From Shewanella halotolerans (lineage in GTDB: Bacteria > Pseudomonadota > Gammaproteobacteria > Enterobacterales > Shewanellaceae), in the NCBI RefSeq assembly GCF_019457535.1, contig NZ_CP080417.1, positions 2,046,001-2,110,000 on the forward strand: DNA of 64,000 nucleotides, in the 5' to 3' direction. Position numbers and translations under genes: made by a program. The notes beneath the pieces are model-generated. The model ran no database searches, was not told the origin of the DNA, and was given only the letters and a program-made list of their open reading frames with translations. This document shows positions 18,714 through 28,437 of the stretch, in pieces. The first letter of the stretch is position 1, and each line of letters begins with the position of its first letter.

Positions 18714-18758
18714 TGGCGCTAACCCTTGTCAATAAAGGGCTAGCGCCATTTTGGCGCC
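18714..18758 (+). promoter_or_regulatory. Mutually exclusive hairpins in the leader of the UspE-like gene
   Basis: Tggcgct (18714-18720) plus ccctt (18723-18727) pair with aaggg (18735-18739) plus agcgcca (18742-18748). The same gcgcca can instead pair with tggcgc (18752-18757). No T-run follows, so transcription attenuation is not obvious. Confidence 0.4.
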
Positions 18759-18806
18759 TCTGGCTTGAACTACAATTAGGTGCGAATCCTAGGTGAGAGC
18801 AAAGTT

Positions 18807-19736
18807 ATGGATAGCTATCAGAGACTTTTAGTGGTTGTTGATGAACACGATTTTAGTTTAAAGGCCGTTTCCCGTGCCGTGTATTTGGCCAGTAAAACCC
18901 ATGCGGCAATCATAGTGATGATGTTAGAGCACAGCCATTTCGTCAATCGTCTGGTGGACACCTTCGAGGCCGATGCCAATGAGGTGCAGTCCCAACCCCT
19001 GACCAAGGAGCGTAAGCTGAGTTGCTTAAATGCCTTTATCAGTCAGGCCGCCCAATCGGGACTTTCCATCTCCAAGGCGTCTATCGCCTGTCATTGTAGC
19101 GACGATGTACTGCAGTTTTGCGACGATTTCAAGGTGGATGCGGTGATCTTGGCCGCCTCGCGCCATAAGCTATGGAACTGGCTGACCATCAAACCGTTGG
19201 ATGTGCGGCTGATCCGCGAGTCTTCCCGCCCCGTGGTGGTGGTTAAGGACCACCTGTGGCAACCCGGCGGGCATATTCTCTCTCTGGTTGAGCCCTGTGC
19301 CGATGATGTCACCCACAGGGCGCTCAATGACGCCGTGCTGCAGACCTCGGAGCATTTCTCTCAGCTGTTGGCGGGGGATTGTCATCTGATCGATTGCTAC
19401 TATGGTGAGACACCAAGCATCTCTTTCCACCAGGCGCTGGCGCCTGCCAATGATGAAAATTTCCATCTGCAGCAGATGTCCAACTACTCCAGTCGTTATC
19501 ATCTGCAGCCAAAGGGGACCACGGTGAGCAATCATCATCTTCATCTGGCCAAGTCACTGCCGGAAGATGCTATCGAGTCCTTAGCCAAGGAGGTGGATTC
19601 TGAGCTGGTGATCGTCGGCGATACCGGCAATGGCAGCATGTTTTCTAACATGTGCGGCCATGTGGGGGAGCAGGTGATCGACAGGATCCAATGCGATCTC
19701 TTGGTCGTTAAGCCCCAAGGCGCTCACGCCATCTAG
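18807..19736 (+). CDS. uspE: Tandem universal stress protein, UspE-like
   Basis: 309 residues with two Usp domains (about 1-145 and 160-305), as in UspE. A cytoplasmic stress protein. The second domain retains the nucleotide-loop type sequence VIVGDTGNGSMFSN; the first has a degenerate loop. I chose the ATG at 18807 (aggtgag upstream) rather than the in-frame GTG at 18780. Homology to E. coli UspE is by architecture and length; the symbol is tentative. Confidence 0.75.
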   Translation: MDSYQRLLVVVDEHDFSLKAVSRAVYLASKTHAAIIVMMLEHSHFVNRLVDTFEADANEVQSQPLTKERKLSCLNAFISQAAQSGLSISKASIACHCSDDVLQFCDDFKVDAVILAASRHKLWNWLTIKPLDVRLIRESSRPVVVVKDHLWQPGGHILSLVEPCADDVTHRALNDAVLQTSEHFSQLLAGDCHLIDCYYGETPSISFHQALAPANDENFHLQQMSNYSSRYHLQPKGTTVSNHHLHLAKSLPEDAIESLAKEVDSELVIVGDTGNGSMFSNMCGHVGEQVIDRIQCDLLVVKPQGAHAI

Positions 19737-19808
19737 CCCTTGTATGTTTGAACGCGTCACTGCGAGAGTAGGTGGTTAGTCGCCACAGCAATAGGAATTA
19801 AGGATACA

Positions 19809-19837
19809 AATAAGCGACGCATCTAGCGTCGCTTATT
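19809..19837. terminator. Bidirectional terminator between uspE-like gene and ydbL
   Basis: A 12-bp stem (aataagcgacgc with gcgtcgcttatt) and 5-nt loop; the T-tract is short on both strands. Confidence 0.65.
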
Positions 19838-19938
19838 GATTAGGGACTTATCACAGGTTGAATGAGAACTAGCAGACAGAGTTATGAACCGTGACTTCTT
19901 GACCCCTCAATTTTTACCCCATCTATTCTTTGCACTAT

Positions 19939-20259
19939 TTATTTCTTGACCCATTTTCCTTGGGGAGTCTGAATATAATGGCCCTTGGCGGTAGCCGCTA
20001 TCGCCTTCTCGGCGGCCAGCTTGGCCACATCATCTACGCTGATCTGGTTCTTGCGGGCGATCTTTTCGTAGTGCGCCTTGCGCTTGGCGTTGACCGACTT
20101 GGCCAGGGCGCTGGCTTCACTATTGTTGACCACCACACCTAGATAGCCGTTGACCTGTTCGCCCACTAATCCTTGCGCCTTGGCGTCTTGCAACGAGATG
20201 GCGAAGGCATTGAGGCTGAGAAGAAGTCCGGCCATGAGGAGGAGTATTTTGCTTTTCAT
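19939..20259 (-). CDS. ydbL: YdbL-family periplasmic protein (DUF1318)
   Basis: 106 residues: signal peptide (about 1-19) then the DUF1318 region with QDAKAQGLVGE and NGYLGVV. In E. coli YdbL modulates the YdbH-YnbE lipid bridge. AAGGTG lies 7 nt before the ATG at 20259, so I prefer it to the GTG nine bases upstream. It is the last gene of the ydbH-ynbE-ydbL operon, 21 bp after ynbE. Confidence 0.9.
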   Translation of the reverse strand: MKSKILLLMAGLLLSLNAFAISLQDAKAQGLVGEQVNGYLGVVVNNSEASALAKSVNAKRKAHYEKIARKNQISVDDVAKLAAEKAIAATAKGHYIQTPQGKWVKK

Positions 20260-20280
20260 TTGGATCACCTTATACCTTGA

Positions 20281-20481
20281 TTAGAAGAGTTCATCGTTGT
20301 TGATCAGCTCATCGAGCTCTTTATCCACCTTAATCTTGATCTCATGTTCAATCTTAACGTTAAGGTTGATAACGATAGGCTTCTCAGGTGGCTCTATCTT
20401 GACCGTTGGCGTGCAGCCGCCCATGAGCAGCACGGCGGCCAGGCTCAGGGTTATCGTCGGCAAGGTTAGCAATTTCTTCAC
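20281..20481 (-). CDS. ynbE: YnbE-like outer-membrane lipoprotein
   Basis: 66 residues: a lipobox LMGGC puts the acylated Cys at residue 23, followed by PPEKPIVINLNVKIEHEI, the YnbE family core. In E. coli it is the outer-membrane partner that extends the YdbH beta-sheet groove to form a bridge. Middle gene of the operon. Confidence 0.9.
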   Translation of the reverse strand: MKKLLTLPTITLSLAAVLLMGGCTPTVKIEPPEKPIVINLNVKIEHEIKIKVDKELDELINNDELF

Positions 20482-20601
20482 AGTGCTTCCTTAATCTGGT
20501 TGAAAATTCTATTGGCTATGGTCTTAGTGTAGATCCCTAAGATGACCATAGGCTGAACGTTTGGCTATGACTCTGACAGTTATGTCGCCTCTTGTACGGA
20601 A

Positions 20602-23600
20602 CTAGTTGGCCATGGCCCGCTCGATTTCAGTCTGCAGTCTATCACCGATTTGTAAACTCTTGAGTAGCTGCAACATATTTTCTTCCTGAGCGTAGTTTAA
20701 ATGGATAGGACGTTCAATATCTTTGGCCCGTCCCTTCACCTGAACTTTTAGCAGGGCATCGCCGTTGGGGGCCATGTCGAAACTGCTGGATAGCTGGGTG
20801 TAGTGCAGCTCCTCCAGGGCCGAGAAGGCGAAATCGAGATAGGGTTGCGACAGGCGCATCTGCAGCACGGCCGGATTGTCATCCACCTTGATGAGGCCAC
20901 CGGGGGCCCGCGCCGCGAGCTGACCATTGGTGATGCTCACCTGACCATGTTCGAGCTGCACCGGCAGCACGCCGTCGAAGATGCCATCGGCATAGATGCC
21001 GGTTTGGGGCTGGGCGGCGAGCAGCTGCTCTAGATCAAGCCCCTGCAGCACCAGATAGGCGGAGGAGGGGGCGCCGAGGTTCAGGTTAAAGATAGGCAGT
21101 AAGATCTCGCCCCCCAAGGTGTTGGCCCTGGCATCGAGCTTCACATCGGCGCCGCTGAGCGCCAAGGCTGCACCTGTTTGAGCACCGAGTGCGGCTTCCA
21201 TTTCGCCTTGGGTCAGATCTAATTTGAGCTTGGCGTGGGCGTTGATGTCGGTGATCAGCACCCCTGGATTGAAGGCGGCGACCTTGAGTGACAGCGGCTC
21301 ACAAGCGAGCTTTGCCGTTTGAGAGCGAGGCGCTTTGACACCATCTAACTGGCATTGGCCGGTAAACTCTGCCTGCTCGAACGGCAGGGCGTTATAGCTA
21401 CCCTCACTGAGCTTAACCTCTGGGGTCAAGGCAAAGGCAAAATCCATCTTATCGCCCCGCCAGTTGAGGCTATGCTGGCTGGTGAGATTGATATCGCCGA
21501 TTAAGGGATTTTCTAGGCTTGTGCCTTGCATATGGGTTACACGCTTCATCAGCTCGTTGGCATCGCTTGCTAGCGTGAGTTCTCCGGTAAGACGGCTGGG
21601 CTTAAGGGAGTGAGTCAGCGCAAGATGATGCTCGCTGTAAAATGGCAGGCCATCCAGGTTCCACCGCTCTTCGGTCGCGAGTTGATAGCCTGGCGACGGA
21701 TCTTTTACTAAGCCATCGTGCTCAGATTGGATCAAAATTATTGATGGCTCAGCTACAGGCCCTGAATAGGACTTAGTACCTGAACTGCCAGAAGTTTGCA
21801 GGGCACCTTGCCATTGCAGCGACTGACTCAGGCTGGTGCTGGGCAGTTTAAGCAGCGTCTTGCGGCGCAATTTATTGAGGCGAACACTCTCCTCGCTCAC
21901 CTTGAGATTGGTCAGCTGGTAGTTCACCTCACTCAGCCAAGGGGAGGCTAACAGGGCATCTGGCGACAGTGATAACGTCGACTGTGATAGTGTCGCCGCG
22001 GCGCTTTCCGCTTCTTTGCCAGCCTTGGTGGCTCCTGGCGTTAGCGCTATGCTCTGGGTGGCAAGGCTTAACTCATCCAGATTGACCCGAGTGGTTCTTA
22101 CTTGAGTTGTTTTAACTTGAGTGGTTTTAACCTGAGCTTGAGCCTGTTCTTGGCCCTTTCCCTGAACGGCTTTTTGCTCGCTGGCGGCCAGCTTAATAAC
22201 CTTTAACCCGACGGGGGGGATCACCAGAGCTTGCGCATCGAGGCGCAGTGGCTGCGCGGCTTCGAGTACAAATTCACTCGCGGTAAGTTCGCGCTCCAGC
22301 GGCTTTGCTGCCCTCTCTATTTTTGAGGTGTCTGCCATTGTGGCCTCTGGCAGCCTCAGATGAGGGGAGTGAGTGACACTCCTAAAGCTCGTTAGCTCGG
22401 CCACAAGCGGTTTGTCTGGGCTAAAGGTAAAATGACCTGCGCCAAAACTCGTGCGAGTCTGCTCGCTGGTTAGCTGTGCTTTTGGCTCTTTGTTAGCCAT
22501 CTCCTGCATCGCTGGCCAGCTTAGATGATGTCCATCGATCGCGACTTTTAGCCCTTGCCAGTCGAGGTTTAGCTTAAGTTCTGGCCCGGTGTTTAGGCTG
22601 AAATTAAGAGGCGCCGGAATTTCTGTGGTGATCCTGCGCGCGCCCACCTTAAGGTCTCTCTGATTAAATTCGGGTTGCGCTAGGTTCAGCTCGCCCGCCA
22701 GGGTGAGATTAATAGATCTATTTCCCGGCAAATCATCTGTCGCATCTGCTTGTCTGGCATCCAGCTCGCCTTCTAGCTGTAGATTGGCTTTGGCAAGATT
22801 GAGGCGATTGTCTATGGGCGTTTCAATACCTATTTGCGTGTCATCATTAGCTTCTGTTTCGCAGCTGACAATCGTCTGTGGATAGGGGGGCAGGGTTAGA
22901 CACAGCGGCTGTTTAAGCTCTGCATCAAGTTGCCAGTTACCGGTGAGCAGCCAGGCTGAAGTTGGCTTCGATTCAGGATTTTTTTCCAGCCTAGCCTTTT
23001 CAAGCTTGGCTGATAGCACTAATCCCTGAGTTTCAATCTTGGCGGTGAGAGCTCCTAGCTTCAAGTCTGCATCTTGGAGCGAAAAATCGAGCGCATCTTC
23101 ACCATTCATCTCTTGGCCAAGCTCCAGGGAGAGCTTGGTGGTTTGTTGACCGGCTGAGCGCTTATCATGTGCCTGCTTATCATGAGCCTTCTTATCATGT
23201 GCTTGCTCATCTAGAGATTGAGCCTCAAGCGCCGTGAGTAGGGCGGTGACCAGCTCAGATTCACCTGCCAGTTCTCCAAGCTGCCTCAGCGATGTGTTGC
23301 TGGTGACCAAAGTTGGCGACAGCGTTAAATGCAGATCGTTAAGGGGGCCATTCAGTTCAAGTATCATGCTCTGACTGGACTGAGCCTGATTGGATTGTGC
23401 ATGACTTAATTGAGTTTGACGGGACTGACTGATATTCGTGCCGTCTTGTTTGGCATGTCCCAGGCCCGTCACTGCAATGCTTAGCTCTGGCGATAGCGGC
23501 TGACCACCAAGCCGTTTCAGCTTGATGTTAAGCCCATCAAATTCATGGCTTGAGTGAAGTTCTCCCTTGATAAGGTCTAACTCGCCGCGGGAGTTGAGGC

Positions 23601-24459
23601 TGCCGCTTAGGGAAAAAATTTCGGTTAAACGCTCATTAACATCATGCAGGGCCGTGACTAATGCAGGTGCCTTTGAAAGGCTTGTAGCCGGTGCCTCTGA
23701 AACGCCAGACGCCTCTGAAACATTAGATGCCTGTTGCTTAGCTGACGTGTCTGGATCTTGTTCACTTGGGGCGGCGGTCGAGGTGAGCATGCTGAGCTCG
23801 CCGATGAGGCGGCCAAGGGGCTCGAATTCGAGCCTACTCTCGAGTTGCCAGCGGGTCTTCTCGAGTGTCGCCGCAAGGCTCAGCAGGGGTGCCTGATAGA
23901 AGCTGAGGGCGCCGGTAAGCTGACCTTGATTATCCAGGTTAAGATAATCCAGCTTGAGGCCCAGGGGTTGTATCTTTGAGGCGCTAGCTTGTTTGGCTAA
24001 CAGGTTGAAGCTGACTTCGCCCAAGGCGATCTGCGGAAGGGCGCCCAGGTTGAGGGCACTGCTGGCGCCTGATGCTTGCTCACGACCTAGATTATCGAAA
24101 TAGTCCTGGCTCAGTGATACCTCGGCGCGGCGCACCGAAAGCGAGTCTATCTGGGTGAGACCCATTGGCGCCGATTGCCAGTCTTCGGCGAGTGTGAGCT
24201 CAAGATCGTCGAGTCTCACCAGGTTGCTATCGACCTTAAGCAGCGCCATGGGCAGCTTGAGCGCCATCAGATCGTTGGTGCTTAAGCGCAGACTTTCTAT
24301 GCTAATGCCAGCATCAGCCAGATAGGGATTAGCGAGACGTTTAACCAGGTATTCCAATTGACTCGCCACTAGCACGAAGAGCAGCAATAGCAGCAGGGAC
24401 AGCGCCATTGCGCCGGCTATCCATTTTATGCTGCGGGAGGTAAAAAAACGTCGCGACAT
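20602..24459 (-). CDS. ydbH: AsmA-like intermembrane phospholipid bridge protein YdbH
   Basis: 1285 residues, much longer than E. coli YdbH (about 880). One membrane anchor near 12-33, then a long beta-rich periplasmic region; the C-terminal third (for example IFDGVLPVQLEHGQVSITNG) is the conserved YdbH part. The extra length is in poorly conserved middle regions that contain tandem-repeat-derived pentapeptides (KTTQV x3, AHDK x3). It probably forms a phospholipid conduit with YnbE. Start ATG at 24459; promoter not identified. Confidence 0.85.
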   Translation of the reverse strand: MSRRFFTSRSIKWIAGAMALSLLLLLLFVLVASQLEYLVKRLANPYLADAGISIESLRLSTNDLMALKLPMALLKVDSNLVRLDDLELTLAEDWQSAPMGLTQIDSLSVRRAEVSLSQDYFDNLGREQASGASSALNLGALPQIALGEVSFNLLAKQASASKIQPLGLKLDYLNLDNQGQLTGALSFYQAPLLSLAATLEKTRWQLESRLEFEPLGRLIGELSMLTSTAAPSEQDPDTSAKQQASNVSEASGVSEAPATSLSKAPALVTALHDVNERLTEIFSLSGSLNSRGELDLIKGELHSSHEFDGLNIKLKRLGGQPLSPELSIAVTGLGHAKQDGTNISQSRQTQLSHAQSNQAQSSQSMILELNGPLNDLHLTLSPTLVTSNTSLRQLGELAGESELVTALLTALEAQSLDEQAHDKKAHDKQAHDKRSAGQQTTKLSLELGQEMNGEDALDFSLQDADLKLGALTAKIETQGLVLSAKLEKARLEKNPESKPTSAWLLTGNWQLDAELKQPLCLTLPPYPQTIVSCETEANDDTQIGIETPIDNRLNLAKANLQLEGELDARQADATDDLPGNRSINLTLAGELNLAQPEFNQRDLKVGARRITTEIPAPLNFSLNTGPELKLNLDWQGLKVAIDGHHLSWPAMQEMANKEPKAQLTSEQTRTSFGAGHFTFSPDKPLVAELTSFRSVTHSPHLRLPEATMADTSKIERAAKPLERELTASEFVLEAAQPLRLDAQALVIPPVGLKVIKLAASEQKAVQGKGQEQAQAQVKTTQVKTTQVRTTRVNLDELSLATQSIALTPGATKAGKEAESAAATLSQSTLSLSPDALLASPWLSEVNYQLTNLKVSEESVRLNKLRRKTLLKLPSTSLSQSLQWQGALQTSGSSGTKSYSGPVAEPSIILIQSEHDGLVKDPSPGYQLATEERWNLDGLPFYSEHHLALTHSLKPSRLTGELTLASDANELMKRVTHMQGTSLENPLIGDINLTSQHSLNWRGDKMDFAFALTPEVKLSEGSYNALPFEQAEFTGQCQLDGVKAPRSQTAKLACEPLSLKVAAFNPGVLITDINAHAKLKLDLTQGEMEAALGAQTGAALALSGADVKLDARANTLGGEILLPIFNLNLGAPSSAYLVLQGLDLEQLLAAQPQTGIYADGIFDGVLPVQLEHGQVSITNGQLAARAPGGLIKVDDNPAVLQMRLSQPYLDFAFSALEELHYTQLSSSFDMAPNGDALLKVQVKGRAKDIERPIHLNYAQEENMLQLLKSLQIGDRLQTEIERAMAN
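22089..22133 (+). repeat. 15-bp tandem array in ydbH (3 units)
   Basis: Units gagtggttcttactt, gagttgttttaactt and gagtggttttaacct at 22089, 22104 and 22119. In frame on the minus strand they give the VKTTQ-type pentapeptide repeats. Confidence 0.9.
23161..23220 (+). repeat. 15-bp tandem array in ydbH (4 units)
   Basis: Units start at 23161, 23176, 23191 and 23206; the first three are cttatcatg-based with 1-3 changes, the fourth is diverged. They encode the AHDK-type repeats. Confidence 0.9.
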
Positions 24460-24688
24460 CTGTCCCTGTCTCTGATTATTTAGCGAAAGTTGCTAGCGCT
24501 GGTTACTTAAGGTCTCAATGATTGAAACTAACCTTTTCATTTTAGCGCTCTCGCCACTAAAACCTATGCAGTAAAACCTATTACCACCAGTAAAACCTTT
24601 GATCAATAGGAGAGAGCGGCTTCTATGTATCGCTAGTTTACCGGGCTAAAGAGGGCACCTTATTCACCTGGTGCCCAGAAACTCAAGT

Positions 24689-25543
24689 TTAGCCCTGAGG
24701 TTGCCAGCGGATATGAGTGCTCAGGGTATGAGACTCACCCGGCGCCAGCTCGACCCTATCTTCCAATACATTGGCGGCCTCAAGGCAGACCATGGTGAGA
24801 TAATCCTGATCATTAAAGCGCGACAGACGCTTAGATTTCTCTATCCAAGGATTCCACAGCACCGCCGATCGGCTGTTATCGCGGCGCACCTCTATGATCC
24901 CCTGTGGGGTATGCAGTAGCTGGCAGTCGCCAAGCTGGGTGTAGACACGGTCGGTTTCCCGGTCAAATAACACTTTCTCTCCCTCCTGCTCGAAGGGGCC
25001 TTCACCAAATTCGATATAGCGGGCATCGCTAAAGCCACTGGCCTTAAGCTGATGAATATCTTCGATAGGGAAGTAGGTGTGCAGCGCCTGGGTCAGATTG
25101 AACGGGGTATCACCCAAGTTGGTGTTGATCAGGCTGACGCTTAGGCTATCGCTTAAGGTAAAGATGAGCTCGACTCGGCTTGGATGCGCCCAGTACTGCC
25201 TGTCTTCATCGCTTATGGTCAGGCTAAACTTGAGCTCCACCACCTGATCCTGCATCTGCACCGAATCTAGATTCCATAGACGGGTACGGGCAAAACCGTG
25301 TTGCGGCCACTGAGGGTTCTCATGCATGCCAAACCAGGGCCAGCAGACAGGGATACCGCCCCGGATGCCGCTACCCGGCTGATAGTCGTCGGCGCTCGAT
25401 ACCCAGAGCAGCGGGGCTTGCCCCTTAGGCTGAAACCTGTCTATCTGGGCGCCTTGCATGAAGATGCGTGCCTGACAGAGATCGGTATCGACCTCGACAT
25501 ATTCGAGTCCCTGGGGATGTTTTTTTACGGTTACAGAACCCAT
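24689..25543 (-). CDS. yeaD: D-hexose-6-phosphate mutarotase (YeaD-like aldose epimerase)
   Basis: 284 residues of the galactose-mutarotase fold. Conserved YeaD blocks are CWPWFGMH, PQHGFAR (His), LTQALHTYF (His) and CLEAANV (likely catalytic Glu). It interconverts anomers of glucose-6-phosphate-type sugars in the cytosol. Start ATG at 25543 has GAGGAG upstream. Convergent or unrelated to neighbours; 250 bp separate it from the divergent dehydrogenase gene. Confidence 0.88.
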   Translation of the reverse strand: MGSVTVKKHPQGLEYVEVDTDLCQARIFMQGAQIDRFQPKGQAPLLWVSSADDYQPGSGIRGGIPVCWPWFGMHENPQWPQHGFARTRLWNLDSVQMQDQVVELKFSLTISDEDRQYWAHPSRVELIFTLSDSLSVSLINTNLGDTPFNLTQALHTYFPIEDIHQLKASGFSDARYIEFGEGPFEQEGEKVLFDRETDRVYTQLGDCQLLHTPQGIIEVRRDNSRSAVLWNPWIEKSKRLSRFNDQDYLTMVCLEAANVLEDRVELAPGESHTLSTHIRWQPQG

Positions 25544-25699
25544 AAATGCTCCTCACGAGTTAAGCCGGGTTGATCATTTAGCTGATGACCTAGCTTACAG
25601 AGTTTTCGTTGTAAGCTGTAGTATGACCTTGATTGTTTTTAAGCTTTTCGACGCTCGAAATAAAACAGCCGAGTATAAGGGCTGTATTTTTGAGCAGAT

Positions 25700-25727
25700 T
25701 TGGGTAAAGTGGTCGGAGCACTATAGT
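25700..25727 (+). promoter_or_regulatory. Candidate FadR-regulated promoter of the acyl-CoA dehydrogenase gene
   Basis: A -10 TATAGT (25722-25727) lies 16 bp after a weak -35 TTGGGT (25700-25705). The spacer contains aagtggtcggagcact (25707-25722), which matches the FadR core TGGTCNGACCA at all but one position. An operator inside the promoter spacer would repress. Confidence 0.45.
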
Positions 25728-25794
25728 TGAGCGAGCGCTAATGTCCCGGCTAGCGCCTGTTCGTTTTGGGTTTCGACAATAGAAGGAATAAGGA

Positions 25795-27584
<1,790 letters not shown>

Positions 27585-27585
<1 letters not shown>

Positions 27586-27650
27586 GCCAGATTCGATTCG
27601 GCCAGATTCGAATGGGCAAGTTAGGATTGAGCCAGATTCGAGCTAGCAAG
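27585..27650 (+). repeat. 15-bp tandem array after the acyl-CoA dehydrogenase stop codon
   Basis: Units start at 27585, 27600, 27615 and 27630 (ggccagattcgattc and variants), plus a 6-base partial unit. The array begins at the last base of the TAG and runs into the terminator stem. Confidence 0.85.
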
Positions 27651-27672
27651 AAGGGCCGCAAGGCCCTTTTTT
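27651..27672 (+). terminator. Acyl-CoA dehydrogenase terminator
   Basis: Aagggcc, loop gcaa, ggccctt, then a T-run. Confidence 0.9.
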
Positions 27673-27722
27673 AATGCCCTTTTACTTGCCGATTTAAAGA
27701 GTAAACGACAGGGGGGATGTTG

Positions 27723-28322
27723 TTAGCGCATGAAATGCAGCAAACGGTTGTTGGCCGGCATCTCATGGTCGGCTAGCAGATTGAGGCCTGCAGCTTCGGC
27801 GAGTTCAGTTATCCATTCTATGTCACGGATGCCACTGTGGATGTTGCGATGCTTGAGCCAGATATCGAACTGGCGATTGCTATCGCTGGTGTATTGGTTG
27901 TTGTAGTTGAAGGGGCCGTAGACGCAGAGGCTGCCAGTATCGCTGAGGTGACGATCAACACCTCTGAAGAAATCGGTCACCATGGCCTCGCTCATAATGT
28001 GCAGTGTGTTGGCGCTAAAGATGCCGTCGACCTCTCCCTGTGCCAGTGGCCAGGGGGCGGTGACATCCAGGCTGACGGGCTTTGCGATGTTATCGCCGCC
28101 CTGCAGGGCGATTCGCTTCTCGAGTGGCTCGATAAATCGCGGCTGATCGCTTGGGCACCAGGTGAGATGGGGCAGGTGCGCCGCAAAGAATACCGCGTGT
28201 TGGCCCGTACCGCTGCCGACCTCAAGCACTCGCCGTGTGGTCCTAAAGCTCTGTTTCAGTACCGCCAGAATAGGCGCTTTGTTGTTTTCGCAGGATTGTG
28301 AGGGCAGTTGGCTGAGAGACAT
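27723..28322 (-). CDS. DUF938 SAM-dependent methyltransferase-like protein
   Basis: 199 residues. VLEVGSGTGQHAVFFA (about 32-47) is a class I methyltransferase motif I and DGIFSANTLHIM is motif IV-like; the whole matches DUF938. Substrate unknown. Start ATG at 28322. It ends only 138 bp from the convergent dehydrogenase gene, whose terminator lies between them. Confidence 0.85.
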   Translation of the reverse strand: MSLSQLPSQSCENNKAPILAVLKQSFRTTRRVLEVGSGTGQHAVFFAAHLPHLTWCPSDQPRFIEPLEKRIALQGGDNIAKPVSLDVTAPWPLAQGEVDGIFSANTLHIMSEAMVTDFFRGVDRHLSDTGSLCVYGPFNYNNQYTSDSNRQFDIWLKHRNIHSGIRDIEWITELAEAAGLNLLADHEMPANNRLLHFMR

Positions 28323-28388
28323 AATGCATGTTGATTGTGGGCAGTGAGTGTCAATCTACGATATTTCAGCGCCTGTTCGCAAGCCAAT

Positions 28389-28414
28389 AAAAAAGCGCCC
28401 GCAGGCGCTTTTAA
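28389..28414. terminator. Terminator of the CpdB-like gene
   Basis: Aaaagcgcc (28391-28399), loop cgca, ggcgctttt (28404-28412). Confidence 0.85.
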
Positions 28415-28437
28415 CTATGAGGCTCTTTACAGCGTGA

